A stretch of 64,000 nt of DNA from Chlorops oryzae (GCA_020466095.1 CM035808.1:2559190-2623189), one strand, 5' to 3'; positions 51,201 through 54,737 are shown, numbered from the stretch's first letter. The notes: generated by a model from the letters alone, not told the origin. Program-made: numbers and translations.

Positions 51201-51341
51201 ATAAAAATTAAAATTTAAAAACTTTTTTTGCAGCTTCGTCCTTTTGATATAATTCAGCGCGACAATATTAGTCTACTAAATGACCAGGAATGCCTCGAGT
51301 CCTCAAGTGAGCTGGCAGCTAAAGCATTCCATGATTTTTAA
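3127..51341 (+). CDS. S6KL: S6 kinase-like AGC protein kinase (five 3' exons; 5' exons outside the window)
   Basis: Exons: 3127-3209, 3284-3442, 10052-10140, 50852-51148 and 51234-51341, stop TAA at 51339-51341. All junctions are GT/AG and in phase: codons split as CTT-G|AT and ATG-G|CT, the rest in phase 0. The product covers the C-terminal half of a kinase domain: catalytic loop [11 protein letters not shown], metal-binding DFG within LIDFGLSKW, activation segment CGTFQYM, then APEILRG and [14 protein letters not shown]-lobe and tail follow ([15 protein letters not shown]), ending [10 protein letters not shown]. The RD-x-KPEN loop and CGTF activation segment mark the AGC group; Ala after RD (not Leu) matches my recollection of fly S6KL. 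The ATP-binding lobe is missing because it lies upstream. Two other genes lie in its introns. The family assignment is firm; the symbol rests on memory of the family. Confidence 0.82.
3284..3442 (+). CDS. S6KL: S6KL exon b (catalytic loop, DFG, activation segment)
   Basis: The 159-bp exon encodes [19 protein letters not shown], then LIDFGLSKW and TICGTFQYM. It carries the catalytic Asp of RDAKPEN, the Asn of PEN, the DFG metal ligand and the activation-loop Thr of CGTF. Acceptor TTTTTAG, donor GTACGA at 3443. Without splicing the frame would run into a stop about ten codons later, so a short isoform ending in the intron would lack the C-lobe. Confidence 0.85.
3443..4004 (+). promoter_or_regulatory. 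Presumed promoter and 5' UTR region of Atg101
   Basis: The 560 bp between the S6KL exon b donor and the Atg101 ATG holds no coding sequence. It is A-rich, with an AAAAC-type pentamer repeat near 3909-3931. An independent Atg101 promoter must lie here or the gene is read from S6KL pre-mRNA; no clear TATA or initiator could be singled out. Confidence 0.3.
4005..4661 (+). CDS. Atg101: Autophagy-related protein 101
   Basis: Single uninterrupted exon of 218 codons, the length I recall for animal ATG101. The protein begins [20 protein letters not shown] and shows the HORMA-fold sequence of this family ([33 protein letters not shown]). The WF-finger is present as W110-P111-F112 in SRWPFQQE, the residues known to recruit downstream autophagy factors. 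Atg101 stabilises Atg13 in the Atg1/ULK complex that starts autophagosome formation in the cytoplasm. The start is the first ATG of the frame after an A-rich leader. The gene lies wholly inside an S6KL intron on the same strand, so it needs its own promoter or an internal start. No frame damage and no catalytic or binding residue missing. Confidence 0.96.
   Translation: MNARSQIFDLTMEGRQVDEAVASIFHTVLFHRCLGKYMYNGDAQYSIGTVGYTDVDCDFIDFTYVCCTSDSLSRTVKRAINTFSEKLRSNDSSGSGQISLEFFQKKKSRWPFQQECIPWEVWTVHLDLIKHENEDDRQMCRENVADVLTEKVIYITELMNRQDYVPKTPSQSELDLIFDTSYPDVQPYLFKFDYSTSGSSVPSVSNTVKKIIKETLAL
4662..5345 (+). other. Atg101 3' region, no further gene
   Basis: A short CTG trinucleotide run (about 4677-4696) follows the stop codon. 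ATTAAA at 4817-4822 is a candidate poly(A) signal. The rest is unannotated AT-rich intron. Confidence 0.35.
5349..5566. mobile_element. CATTTAGAATA MITE family, copy
   Basis: Starts near ATATTCCCGGGAA and ends AATTCCCGGGGCATACTCA then TTTAGAATA. It shares ATTCTAAG-ACACTGCGGAAG with 8011-8204. Confidence 0.45.
5690..7520. other. AT-rich S6KL intron sequence, no gene
   Basis: Low-complexity A and T runs, with no coding pattern or tRNA seen. The only structure is the hairpin listed at 6218-6325. Confidence 0.5.
6218..6325. repeat. Short inverted repeat
   Basis: GAAATGAAAAACTTCATA at the left is mirrored by TATGAAGTTTTTCATTTC at the right, leaving about 55 bp of loop. Confidence 0.55.
7528..7845. 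mobile_element. Harbinger-like MITE with TTA target duplication
   Basis: The 318-bp element has ends GGCCCGATATTACAGTGCAT and ATGCACTGTAATATCGGGCC, near-perfect inverted repeats. TTA flanks both sides (7525-7527 and 7846-7848). A 3-bp TWA duplication with GG-starting TIRs fits PIF/Harbinger; no transposase is present. Confidence 0.7.
7850..8381. mobile_element. TIR element AGCCAATTTCACCAA with nested MITE
   Basis: Outer ends AGCCAATTTCACCAA and TTGGTGAAATTGGCT are exact inverted copies. Inside, 8011-8204 is a copy of the CATTTAGAATA MITE family (ATTCCCGGGGAAT to GGGGAATACTCATTTAGAAT). Confidence 0.6.
8390..10050. other. S6KL intron, no gene
   Basis: AT-rich sequence without recognisable coding capacity apart from the MITE at 9155-9282. 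Confidence 0.5.
9155..9282. mobile_element. Short MITE with CTATTCACGAG ends
   Basis: CTATTCACGAGACCTCGGTA at the left and TACCGAGCTCTCGTGAATAG at the right are inverted, and the subterminal CGTTGCAAAAGTG is also mirrored. About 128 bp. Confidence 0.6.
10052..10140 (+). CDS. S6KL: S6KL exon c (APE motif and helix F)
   Basis: The exon encodes [20 protein letters not shown] followed by [10 protein letters not shown]. It supplies the APE motif that closes the activation segment and the invariant Asp of helix F (DWWSLG). Acceptor CTTACAG and donor GTAAGC are both strong. The intron that follows is about 40.7 kb and houses the minus-strand secreted-protein gene and most of the mobile elements. 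Confidence 0.85.
10310..11360. repeat. Degenerate GAATATTTTGAATTTTTT array around a palindrome
   Basis: Roughly 1 kb of loosely repeated GAATATTTTGAATT units with T-runs, on both sides of the palindrome at 10794-11022. No coding potential; apparent open frames are Asn/Lys/Phe/Ile low complexity. Confidence 0.6.
10794..11022. mobile_element. Foldback element in the GAATATTTT array
   Basis: Arms of about 75 bp (10794-10870 and 10947-11022) are almost perfect inverted copies, e.g. TTGAATTATTATTTGGGC and its complement. The central loop carries GGTTTCGAACC, which looks like a pol III B box. Confidence 0.65.
11740..11935 (+). mobile_element. TCTATATATAAATTTTCATC repeat family, copy A
   Basis: Shares AAATTTTCATCGAATTCGG, GACGTCATGAATTTTTCGG and CAAAACTCTCTAAA with 14980-15260. 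The 47.1-48.25 kb array is the reverse complement of the same family. Ends CTCGCTACGCCC. Confidence 0.55.
11940..13670. other. S6KL intron, transposon relics only
   Basis: Contains a Tc1 transposase relic (listed) and, at 13300-13560, fragments related to the foldback elements at 34131 and 54156 (GATAGAGTTTTTTCGG, AATTCTCGGCC, CCACAGAATCTTA). No host gene seen. Confidence 0.45.
12835..12945 (+). pseudogene. Tc1/mariner transposase relic (DDE C-terminal block)
   Basis: [20 protein letters not shown] followed by HIWSFFEKN matches the Tc1 pattern W-P-x-x-SPDMNPIEHIW around the last catalytic region. Only this block is readable; flanks are out of frame and no TIR pair was found. Confidence 0.5.
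13676..14548 (+). mobile_element. GTCY-tract element (mini-me/INE-1, Helentron-like)
   Basis: Left end has a hairpin, ACCCGACACACTCTGTGTCG. A GTCY tract (GTCCGTCTGTCCGTCTGT) lies at 13817-13850, followed by TTGAGCTATCTTGACAAAAT. The right end carries AGGCGAGCCTGAC-type complementary bases and ACACCCTTACTTGTTT. GTCY proto-microsatellites are diagnostic of the dipteran mini-me group. No coding capacity. Confidence 0.55.
14935..15262 (+). mobile_element. TCTATATATAAATTTTCATC repeat family, copy B
   Basis: Contains one unit of the 47-48 kb tandem repeat in reverse orientation (GGACCAGTTTGGAACTAGAC, AAAATTCTTAGAAATTTTCA), then the family body and CTCGCTAAGCCC. Confidence 0.6.
15530..15862 (+). 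pseudogene. LINE 3' end: C-terminal region of a non-LTR polyprotein plus AACCT tail
   Basis: The frame encodes [20 protein letters not shown] and a final [15 protein letters not shown], stop at 15763. The pattern CPALARxRxxFxG...Lxxxxxxx(L/I)LxFxKxTxxF is the tail of jockey/I-type LINE polyproteins after RNase H. About 80 bp of 3' UTR leads to (AACCT)3. 5'-truncated and isolated. Confidence 0.6.
15977..16320. mobile_element. TIR element CAGTTATTT (hAT-like ends)
   Basis: Ends CAGTTATTT and AAATAACTG, with internal inverted GTAATGCA/TGCATTAC motifs repeated several times. Flanking 8-mers do not match, so superfamily is unproven. Confidence 0.5.
16328..17072. mobile_element. piggyBac-like MITE with TTAA ends
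   Basis: TTAAGGGGGTCTTCTCATTG at the left and CAATGAGAAGACCCCTTAA at the right, TTAA on both sides. 745 bp, no transposase. Related copies: 60-350, 32990-33773; shorter kin at 26281-26572 and 27714-27842. Confidence 0.7.
17080..17605. other. S6KL intron, nothing recognised
   Basis: AT-rich, no coding pattern or repeat ends. Confidence 0.5.
17612..17939. mobile_element. MITE AGGGGCTGTTTCCACTACA
   Basis: Left AGGGGCTGTTTCCACTACA and right TGTAGTGGAAATAGCCCCT are inverted with one mismatch. Subterminal GCATTTAGCAT/ATGCTAAATGC motifs repeat. 328 bp, non-coding. Confidence 0.7.
17945..18640 (-). other. 3' flank of the secreted-protein gene
   Basis: Contains TATG/TATA microsatellite-like stretches (18160-18265) and a GTGTGT run (18608-18625). 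Part is probably 3' UTR of the minus-strand gene, but no poly(A) signal is convincing. Confidence 0.35.
18647..19883 (-). pseudogene. Secreted Ala/Pro/Val/Glu/Lys-rich low-complexity protein, frame broken three times
   Basis: Read on the minus strand from ATG at 19883. The protein starts with a clear signal peptide ([17 protein letters not shown], cleavage before HPVPDEE). A long A/P/V/E/K/T-rich region follows, with a Ser/Glu/Lys-rich tail ([14 protein letters not shown]) ending KEDKSN-stop at 18647. About 412 codons in all. The frame changes near 19619-19621 (CCC run on the coding strand), within 19052-19078 (a CCA repeat) and near 18885-18895. Composition and sense continue across each break, so the pieces are one gene. 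The ATG lies two bases after a good acceptor (TATTTTCAG), implying a 5' UTR intron. The gene is nested antisense in the S6KL 40.7-kb intron. The breaks may be consensus errors in repetitive GC-richer sequence or real decay. No family recognised; a secreted structural or mucin-like role is only a guess. Confidence 0.6.
19884..19893 (-). promoter_or_regulatory. Splice acceptor directly before the secreted-protein start codon
   Basis: On the minus strand a pyrimidine-rich tract ending in TATTTTCAG stands two bases before the ATG at 19883. This arrangement supports the chosen start and a non-coding first exon upstream (higher coordinates), which I could not locate. Confidence 0.5.
20423..20864. 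mobile_element. hAT-like MITE CAGTGCTTGGACTT
   Basis: Ends CAGTGCTTGGACTT and AAGTCCGAGCACTG (one mismatch) with flanking 8-mers GTCATGAC and GTCGTGAC (7/8). 442 bp. The interior repeats TCTACCAC, with clusters near each end and an A/T core. Confidence 0.7.
20893..21100. repeat. Dispersed repeat, copy 1 (second copy 22090-22300)
   Basis: Both copies contain TTCTAAGATGAA, ATAAACCAAATGAGAATTAT, AAATCAACCAAAAATGTTG, TCAAAAGGACTGTGAATAAC and TTAATTTCGCTCAGTGTA in the same order, 1.2 kb apart. A more decayed relative may lie at 20040-20200. Confidence 0.6.
22090..22300. repeat. Dispersed repeat, copy 2
   Basis: Direct repeat of 20893-21100 with small indels. It retains GTTGACTCAACAATTTTTC, which copy 1 has lost. 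Confidence 0.6.
22310..24980. other. S6KL intron, one doubtful reading frame
   Basis: AT-rich unique sequence. Apart from the frame at 24559-24882 nothing coding is apparent, and no TIR pair was recognised. Confidence 0.4.
24559..24882 (+). CDS. Doubtful small orphan frame, 107 codons
   Basis: ATG in a good context (AACCATGGC) opens a frame beginning [20 protein letters not shown] and ending VKYKRIIS. It has four Cys ([22 protein letters not shown]) and a hydrophobic C-terminal helix (FLSIILVAV). No family recognised. Length exceeds most chance frames in this AT-rich DNA but codon use gives no support; it may be chance or a transposon fragment. Confidence 0.15.
   Translation: MASNSEKFDIFDILRAFDRPQAVSTFKPINKFFCRVNYADQCQVEDCEIVESEGNCFKRRYLNRTKNEEALSAVIIYIGYSIEELSRIFYNFLSIILVAVKYKRIIS
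24985..25106. mobile_element. Tc1/mariner-like MITE TACAGTGTACTCTCTC, copy 1
   Basis: Ends TACAGTGTACTCTCTC and AGAGAGAATACACTA, TA borders. Relative of 39256-39418. Confidence 0.55.
25183..25650. mobile_element. MITE family GGCCGTTTACATATGCCG, copy 1
   Basis: One end TAGGGCATTTACATATACG, the other CGGCATATGTAAACGGCCTA, which are imperfect TIRs, with TA borders. The interior contains repeated AAAACGGG/CCCGTTTT. Other copies: 38723-39180 and 56247-56703 (both inverted) and a fragment at 25771-25857. Confidence 0.75.
25651..25770. mobile_element. Short MITE TTAGGCTATTCA
   Basis: Left TTAGGCTATTCACAAAGGCT and right AGCCTTTATGAATAGCCTAA are inverted, and the repeat extends through GCTAAAATCCC-type bases to about 40 bp per arm. 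Confidence 0.7.
25771..25857. mobile_element. Terminal fragment of the GGCCGTTTACATATGCCG MITE, inverted
   Basis: It repeats the last about 85 bp of the 25183-25650 copy in opposite orientation, so the three elements together form a 0.67-kb compound palindrome. Confidence 0.65.
25860..27710. other. S6KL intron, MITE relics only
   Basis: 26281-26572 has inverted ends AGGGGAGTCTTCCCTTAA and TTAAGGGAAGACCCCTTT, kin of the TTAA family. A TG-rich microsatellite sits near 27180-27210. No gene. Confidence 0.45.
27714..27842. mobile_element. Short TTAAGGGGTCTTCTCAT MITE
   Basis: TTAAGGGGTCTTCTCATAAA at the left and TTTAAGACCCCTTTAGA at the right. About 129 bp; a compact relative of 16328-17072. Confidence 0.5.
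27850..29270. other. S6KL intron, nothing firm
   Basis: 28050-28260 holds several dispersed GTTCTTA/TGCTCTTAT motifs without clear ends. The rest is AT-rich. Confidence 0.4.
29279..29961. mobile_element. Tc1/mariner-like element TACAGTCAAACTTCC, long form
   Basis: Ends TACAGTCAAACTTCCATA and TATGGAAGTTTCACTGTA. A second inverted pair inside (AAGCCCAAAATCCAATATTG and CAATGTTGGATTTTGGGCTT) indicates long TIRs. 683 bp, no transposase. Confidence 0.65.
29970..32985. other. S6KL intron, no gene
   Basis: Contains A- and T-runs (31020-31037, 31646-31668, 31861-31877) and a GATGGCGATAGCGATGAT-type degenerate triplet stretch (31440-31505). Also an inverted pair at about 32510-32720 (CAGAATCCGATAGCTGTCGG and its complement) that may be a further MITE. 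Confidence 0.45.
32990..33773. mobile_element. piggyBac-like MITE family, inverted copy interrupted by a nested MITE
   Basis: Reverse complement of 16328-17072 (shared ACAATTCTGCGTCGA, GCGCAGACC, AACAAAGAAGGCTAT), ending near CCCCCTTAA at 33770. It is split by 33440-33654. Confidence 0.6.
33440..33654. mobile_element. MITE, CAGCCCGATT family, copy 2 (nested)
   Basis: CAGCCCGATTCTGAATATTC and GAATATTCACAATCGGGCTG are inverted. TAT flanks both sides. The uninterrupted homologue at 16455-16480 shows a single TAT at this point, confirming a 3-bp duplication. Confidence 0.75.
34131..34963. mobile_element. Long foldback element with about 260-bp arms
   Basis: Left arm 34131-34393 and right arm 34718-34963 are near-identical inverted copies (e.g. 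GGCCGAGAATTAAATTACTC; CACTGTGCG at the tips). TAA stands on both sides. The 0.32-kb loop is non-coding. Fragments of the family occur at 13300-13480, 38080-38240 and 50580-50750. Confidence 0.7.
34980..35630. other. S6KL intron, nothing recognised
   Basis: AT-rich, no repeat ends or coding pattern. Confidence 0.45.
35841..35915 (+). repeat. tRNA-like sequence (SINE head)
   Basis: A-box-like ATAGCGCAATGGTT and B-box-like GGTTCAATCC, followed by GGCGAGA. The acceptor stem does not pair, so this is a tRNA-derived repeat, not a tRNA gene. Confidence 0.5.
36157..36232 (+). repeat. tRNA-like sequence (SINE head)
   Basis: A-box-like TTAGCGTAATGGTTAAGG and B-box-like CGGTTCGAGGC, then GGAGGCGAGA, with an A-rich tail downstream. 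Same 3' junction as 35841 and 37127. Confidence 0.5.
37127..37519. mobile_element. Element bounded by convergent tRNA-like sequences (copy 2)
   Basis: Plus-strand tRNA-like 37127-37200 (ATAGCGTAATGGTTATC; GTGTTCGAATCCC; GGCAGGCGAG). About 220 bp of AT-rich body with an A17 run follows, then a minus-strand tRNA-like at 37439-37519 (on that strand GATGGCTCAGTGTG and GTGTTCGAATC). Same architecture as 2429-2783. Confidence 0.55.
37740..38715. other. S6KL intron, repeat fragments only
   Basis: A TGTA microsatellite (37756-37776) and a fragment (38080-38240) of the 34131 foldback family. No gene. Confidence 0.45.
38723..39180. mobile_element. MITE family GGCCGTTTACATATGCCG, copy 2
   Basis: Full-length, inverted relative to copy 1, ends TAGGCCGTTTACATATGCCG and GTATATGTAAATGCCCTA. 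458 bp. Confidence 0.75.
39256..39418. mobile_element. Tc1/mariner-like MITE TACAGTGTACTCTCTC, copy 2
   Basis: Ends TACAGTGTACTCTCTCTTAA and GGAGAGAGTAGACTGTA with repeated GTCCGCTTAA motifs inside. 163 bp. Confidence 0.65.
39425..40720. other. S6KL intron, low-complexity and unique sequence
   Basis: ATA and T runs (39645-39665, 39712-39730), a TTCCG repeat (39892-39915). No gene is supported; minus-strand open frames at 40.4-40.8 kb run into the adjacent MITE. Confidence 0.4.
40728..40877. mobile_element. Tc1/mariner-like MITE TACAGTCAAGCTTCC, short form
   Basis: 150 bp with ends TACAGTCAAGCTTCCATAAC and TCGGAAGTTTGACTGTA and TA borders. Internally deleted relative of 29279-29961. Confidence 0.75.
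40885..42100. other. S6KL intron, nothing recognised
   Basis: Unique sequence with a pyrimidine-rich patch (41120-41142). No coding pattern. Confidence 0.4.
42110..43092. mobile_element. hAT-type element carrying an ATCGATA array
   Basis: Ends TAGAGCTGGAGAA and TTCTCCAGCTCTA are perfect inverted repeats. CTGGTCAG is exactly duplicated at 42102-42109 and 43093-43100, an 8-bp TSD typical of hAT. Subterminal regions carry several TATCGATA palindromes. The core is the 16-bp array at 42574-42909. 983 bp, no transposase frame. Confidence 0.8.
42574..42909. repeat. 21 x 16-bp tandem array, consensus ATCGATARTTCAAATA
   Basis: Twenty-one consecutive units can be laid out at exactly 16 bp with no insertion or deletion. 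Most keep ATCGAT. A partial 22nd unit (ATCGAGAGCG) ends the array. Confidence 0.85.
43100..43830. other. S6KL intron between two hAT-type copies
   Basis: Unique sequence, no gene seen. Confidence 0.4.
43832..44365. mobile_element. Second copy of the TAGAGCTGGAGAA hAT-type element, right end missing
   Basis: The left TIR and subterminal TATCGATAG motifs match 42110 onward. So do AAGCCTTTCTTACTC, GCATGACGCCTATAATTCTC and GACTCGCAGAATTTCTGAAG. Past 44365 the homology stops and a CAT/CAC/CAA array begins; no right TIR follows. Confidence 0.7.
44366..44862. repeat. CAT/CAC/CAA triplet array, about 0.5 kb
   Basis: Almost uninterrupted ATC, ACC and ACA-type triplets, with longer units such as CACCAACCTCACCATCAT recurring toward the right. 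All three frames on each strand are open over most of it, but give only simple repeats (Ile/Thr, Met/Val, Asp/Gly), so it is not a gene. Confidence 0.8.
44870..47055. other. S6KL intron, foldback and SINE fragments
   Basis: 45540-45870 contains an inverted pair (AGAGTTTTTTACGTAGAG repeats at left, AAAAAACTCTACACTGGA at right). 45340-45530 resembles a decayed minus-strand tRNA-like repeat. No gene. Confidence 0.45.
47064..48260 (-). mobile_element. TCTATATATAAATTTTCATC repeat family, copy C, with tRNA-like end and expanded array
   Basis: On the minus strand the body and CTCGCTACGCCC-type junction match copies A and B, and a tRNA-like block (47064-47130; CTGGCTGAGATGCC, GGGTTCAACTCCC) abuts it. 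At the other side one unit has expanded into the tandem array. Confidence 0.6.
47255..48247. repeat. Tandem array, seven units of about 134-148 bp
   Basis: Units share TTCCGATTTCGGTGAAAATT, TAGAATAAGTGAAAAATTCT and GTCTAGTTCCAAACTGGTCC. TCCGATTTCGG recurs at 47284, 47432, 47566, 47710, 47846, 47981 and 48125. Length differences come from an optional AAAATCCG-type insert. Confidence 0.8.
48270..49540. other. S6KL intron; GTCY-element fragment at 48300-48385
   Basis: TTCGTCAAGATAGCTCAACT then GATAAG and a GACA tract match the 13850 region in reverse. The rest is unique and non-coding. Confidence 0.4.
49544..49775. mobile_element. MITE GGGCTCGGAT, copy 1
   Basis: Ends GGGCTCGGAT and ATCCGAGCCC-type bases, with inverted AAAGCATACTTTATGG / CCATAAAGTATGCT. 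232 bp. Second copy 57347-57598. Confidence 0.65.
49780..50850. other. S6KL intron before exon d
   Basis: Unique sequence, with a fragment of the foldback family at 50580-50750. No gene. Confidence 0.4.
50852..51148 (+). CDS. S6KL: S6KL exon d (kinase C-lobe)
   Basis: The 297-bp phase-0 exon encodes [17 protein letters not shown] and later [20 protein letters not shown]. This is the usual end of a kinase domain, with the Leu-rich helix and the DPKQRI motif whose Arg pairs with the APE Glu. The stretch between helix F and this motif is Ser/Asn-rich, longer and less conserved. Acceptor CCATTTCAG, donor GTAAGT. Confidence 0.8.
51234..51341 (+). CDS. S6KL: S6KL terminal exon
   Basis: After the acceptor TTTTTGCAG the exon encodes [18 protein letters not shown] and ends [10 protein letters not shown] with stop TAA. 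The acidic C-terminal tail follows the kinase domain. I see no AGC hydrophobic motif (F-x-x-F/Y-S/T-Y), a departure from true S6 kinases. Confidence 0.8.
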   Translation, partial: LRPFDIIQRDNISLLNDQECLESSSELAAKAFHDF

Positions 51342-51347
51342 AATAAA
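51342..51347 (+). terminator. S6KL: Poly(A) signal AATAAA of S6KL
   Basis: AATAAA lies directly after the S6KL stop codon, the first such hexamer on this strand. The 3' UTR implied is very short, so a later signal may be the one used. Confidence 0.35.
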
Positions 51348-51349
51348 TA

Positions 51350-51700
51350 ATTACAATAATGCTTTGGATAGACTATAAAAATGTGCCCATATAATAATAT
51401 TATCATTGTGCCTTATTGTTGGAGCTTTCACTTGTTCTGGATTACCTACAAAATTTTATTGACTGATTTTTAGCATTCTCATAGACCAATAAATAGACCA
51501 CCGGTGTGAAAGGTAAAACGCTGAAATATCCGGATTTTCATAGAAAATTTTCAAAAAATCTTTAAATGCCGATATCTTCGTTAATATAAGAGCTAGAGCG
51601 AAAATAGCCCAATCTGGTGATCACCTGGGAAAATTCCAAAAATCCAGATTTTCATAGAAAATTTTCAAAAAATCTTTAAATGCCGATATCTTCGTTAATA
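51350..51700. repeat. 3' flank of S6KL with a tandem duplication
   Basis: ATAGAAAATTTTCAAAAAAT, GCCGATATCTTCGTTAATAT and CAATCTGGTGATCACCTGGG occur twice, at about 51538-51632 and 51652-51746, a direct duplication of roughly 95 bp. Confidence 0.6.
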
Positions 51701-51739
51701 TAAGAGCTAGAGCGAAAATATCTCAATCTGGTGATCACC

Positions 51740-52345
51740 TGGGAAAGATCCAAAGGTAGGTATTTTAAGCTGATAAGCATAAGTACATCGGACAATGAAG
51801 GAAGGAAATTGATCACCAAAATTCAGTGATCGCAACGCAAAGCGAGTGAAAGTCTTTTGCAGATGTTCAATTCGAGAAATGTGCGACAAATAAAAGGGAT
51901 CCCAGATAATTGCAGCATATTCTCTGACATTAACATTTGGCGATCCTGCCAGGAGCCTGGAATCAGCTCCGGTGGACCATTCAGTGCAGAGAGTCCGTCC
52001 ACGCGTATCACGTGCCACGACCTTCAACCGCCCTCCTGTTGCATTCTCAAGGGCATCGAATCACAGTTCCAGAACACGTGAAGCGTATGCATTGAAATCG
52101 TGGACAGACTCTGTCTCTCTCTCTCTCTGACTTAATACTTCAAATTGGCAGCGTACTTATTACGTAAGTTCTTTAAATGCTTCAAAGCAGCCGTTACACA
52201 AGGAGTGGAGTAAGATTTTATCCTCTTCAGAGGCGTACAATTCTTGAATAAAGCCTAAGCAAATATTTTTAAAGCACTCCATTGTATTTAAAGAGCCAAG
52301 CTTATTATCACTCCAATTAATGCTATTCATTTTCGCGCTTAATAA
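51740..52345 (-). pseudogene. LINE relic: two pieces of a non-LTR reverse transcriptase polyprotein
   Basis: On the minus strand, 51770-51945 encodes YAAIIWDPFYLSHISRIEHL and FTRFALRSLNF, the jockey-type pattern LEYAxxVWxPxYxxHIxRIExVQRxFxRFALR. Further upstream on the strand, 52150-52345 encodes INWSDNKLGSLNTMECF and, after a frame change, YSTPCVTAALKHLKNLRNKY. That is the endonuclease-RT linker pattern. The RT core between is missing. Degenerate and not functional. Confidence 0.6.
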
Positions 52346-52870
52346 AACAAAGTTACATTTATCGTGATCAAGTAAATTAGAATTTGAAACAATTTATTGC
52401 ATTGGTAAGAATTCATAAAATTTAATACAATACAGCGAAGGAGGAACGTGATGCATATAACCAGGTGAGAAGAAGGTAGAGGGCGACTCATAAACTGTTA
52501 GGATCATGTTTTTATCGATAAAGACAAGATCCAAAAGTTTACGAAGCTTACACTAGCTTACAGCCATTTTATTCAGGAGATCTCAATGCACTTTTCCCAT
52601 AGACTTTGGCCTTCTAAACACGAAAAAATTATTGAAAAAAATTCTCATGGAAGCGTTTTTTTTTATATTAATTTAAAAAAAAAACAAGTAAAGAAGTTTA
52701 CATCGGCAAAGCCGATTGCACACATACCTTTTCCTCAGCCGAAAATATGTTAAAACATTACCTTAACGAAAATTCCTGCCGTTTTCGTTGTTCTAGCTTG
52801 GATATCTATTTATACCTTATCTGTACTTCGATTTAGGTTCTAAAACTCGAGATTATTATTAAGCAAAAAA

Positions 52871-53380
52871 ATTTCGCGAATGGTGGTCTTGATCAAATTT
52901 TAACCCTTAGAGGACATTTTGTTTAACTGCGAAATACTCAATTCAAAATAGTGAAAATCAAATTTTTGCGAATTTCGCGGATGGTGGTCTTGATCAAATT
53001 TTAACCCTTAGAGGAAATTTAGTTTAGCTGCGAAATACTCACTTCAAAATAGTGAAAATCAAATTTTCGCGAATTTCGCGGATGGTGGTCTTGATCAAAT
53101 TTTAACCCTTAAACGACATTTTGTTTAACTGCGAAATACTCAATTCAAACTAGTGAAAATCAAATTTTTGCGAATTTCGCGGATGGTGGTCTTGATCAAA
53201 TTTTAACCCTTAGAGGAAATTTAGTTTAGCTGCGAAATACTCACTTCAAAATAGTGAAAATCAAATTTTTCGCGAATTTCGCGGATGTGTGTCTTGATCA
53301 AATTTTAACCCTTAGAGGACATTTTGTTTAGCTGCGAAATACTCAATTCAAAATAGTGAAAATCAATTTTTGCGAATTTC
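52871..53380. repeat. Minisatellite, five units of about 101 bp
   Basis: ATTTCGCGRATGGTGG recurs at 52871, 52972, 53073, 53174 and 53276 and, decayed, at 53376. Each unit contains CTTGATCAAATTTTAACCCT and CTGCGAAATACTCA. Confidence 0.85.
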
Positions 53381-53820
53381 GCGAAATGTGGTCATGGTCA
53401 AAATTTATCCATAATGGACGACTTTATTTGGCGGCAAAATACACAATCAGAAGAAGCAAAAAAATAATTTTTGTATTCAGATATGAGAATAAGAGAAAGA
53501 GTGTTTTTTTTCTATTGTGTAGGATGATGACCATAGTTATAGCGATGTCGCAATTTTTTTTCAGCGAAAGCTTAAGTCTACATAGTAGCTATACACACAC
53601 CAAATTTCAATAAGCTGGGATGTAGAGTAAAAAAGTTATCCAGGAAAAACGTTAAAAATCGTGATTTTTGAAACTTCTGAACCACTTCCCACGACCCAAG
53701 AAGGGACTACGAAAAAAATTTGTATGCAGTTTTTCGGACATTTACCTGGTTGAAGTCCATGCCAAATTTCAATATGATATCTTTCATGGCTTAGGAGTAA
53801 ATTACGAAAAACTAAAGTGT

Positions 53821-53824
53821 GACC

Positions 53825-53900
<76 letters not shown>
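53821..53900. repeat. (ACAG)n microsatellite
   Basis: About 19 copies of the tetranucleotide in one run, the GTCY signature on the opposite strand. Confidence 0.9.
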
Positions 53901-54155
53901 TGGCTAGATCAATTCCTCTTGTCACCCTGATCAAGAATATATATATATGTCTATATCTACCGCGACTCCTTTGGTATGTTACATACACCGTGCCAAACTT
54001 AATATACCCTTTCCTTCGGAAAAGGTATAACAAAGGTTTTTTTCGGAGATATTGTAGATTTTTTGAACAGAACTCGGCCATGCATCGACCAATTCAAATG
54101 AACTACCACTCAAACTAAGGAAAACTAACGCCTCTAAGACTCTTTCCTACATAGT

Positions 54156-54736
54156 TTTAAGATTGGTTAGGAAACTAAGATTCTGTAGACCAATAAACCA
54201 AAAAAAAAAAATATTTTTGTAGCAAAAATACATGTTCCTTTTTCATTTATCGGCATCTAAAAAATAGATTCCAAAAATACAATTTTTTTTTTTACATTTT
54301 TGAATTAAAGGTGGGTCTTTACCCAACAAAATAGTGTATTACTTTTCAAAATCTATGAATAAATGGCGAAGTTATAACTTAATAAGTGAGGGGATAAAGC
54401 CAATATAAGCAAGGAATAAAAAATTTAAACCGTATCGCAAAAATACATTGCATACTCTAAGGCTAAATTTGTCATTCTCATTGCTTATATTGGCTTTATC
54501 CCCTCACTTATAAAGTTATAACTTCGCCATTTATCCATTGATTTTAAAAACTAATATACTGTTTTGTTGGGTAAAGACTTACCTTTAAATCAAAAATTTT
54601 AAAAAAAAATTGTCTATTTGGAATCTATTTTTTAGATGCCGATAAATGAAAAAGGAACATGTATTTTTGGTAAAAAAATTTTTTTTTTTTGGTTTATAGA
54701 TCTACAGAATCTTAGTTTCCTTACCAATCTTAAAAC
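54156..54736. mobile_element. Long foldback palindrome, arms about 250 bp
   Basis: GTTTTAAGATTGGTTAGGAA at the left end and TTCCTTACCAATCTTAAAAC at the right differ by one base. The pairing runs inward to about 54410/54480 (GGGGATAAAGCCAATATAAG and its complement). Non-coding. Confidence 0.75.
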
Positions 54737-54737
54737 T

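Larger units (their letters stand above)
52683..54030 (+). mobile_element. GACA-tract element (mini-me/Helentron-like) with internal minisatellite
   Basis: Starts AACAAGTAAAGAAGTTTACA with a hairpin ATCGGCAAAGCCGAT. It ends ATACCCTTTCCTTCGGAAAA then GGTATAA, another hairpin. It carries a 101-bp minisatellite (52871-53380) and an (ACAG)n tract (53821-53900). This layout is that of non-autonomous INE-1/Helentron-type elements. Confidence 0.55.
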
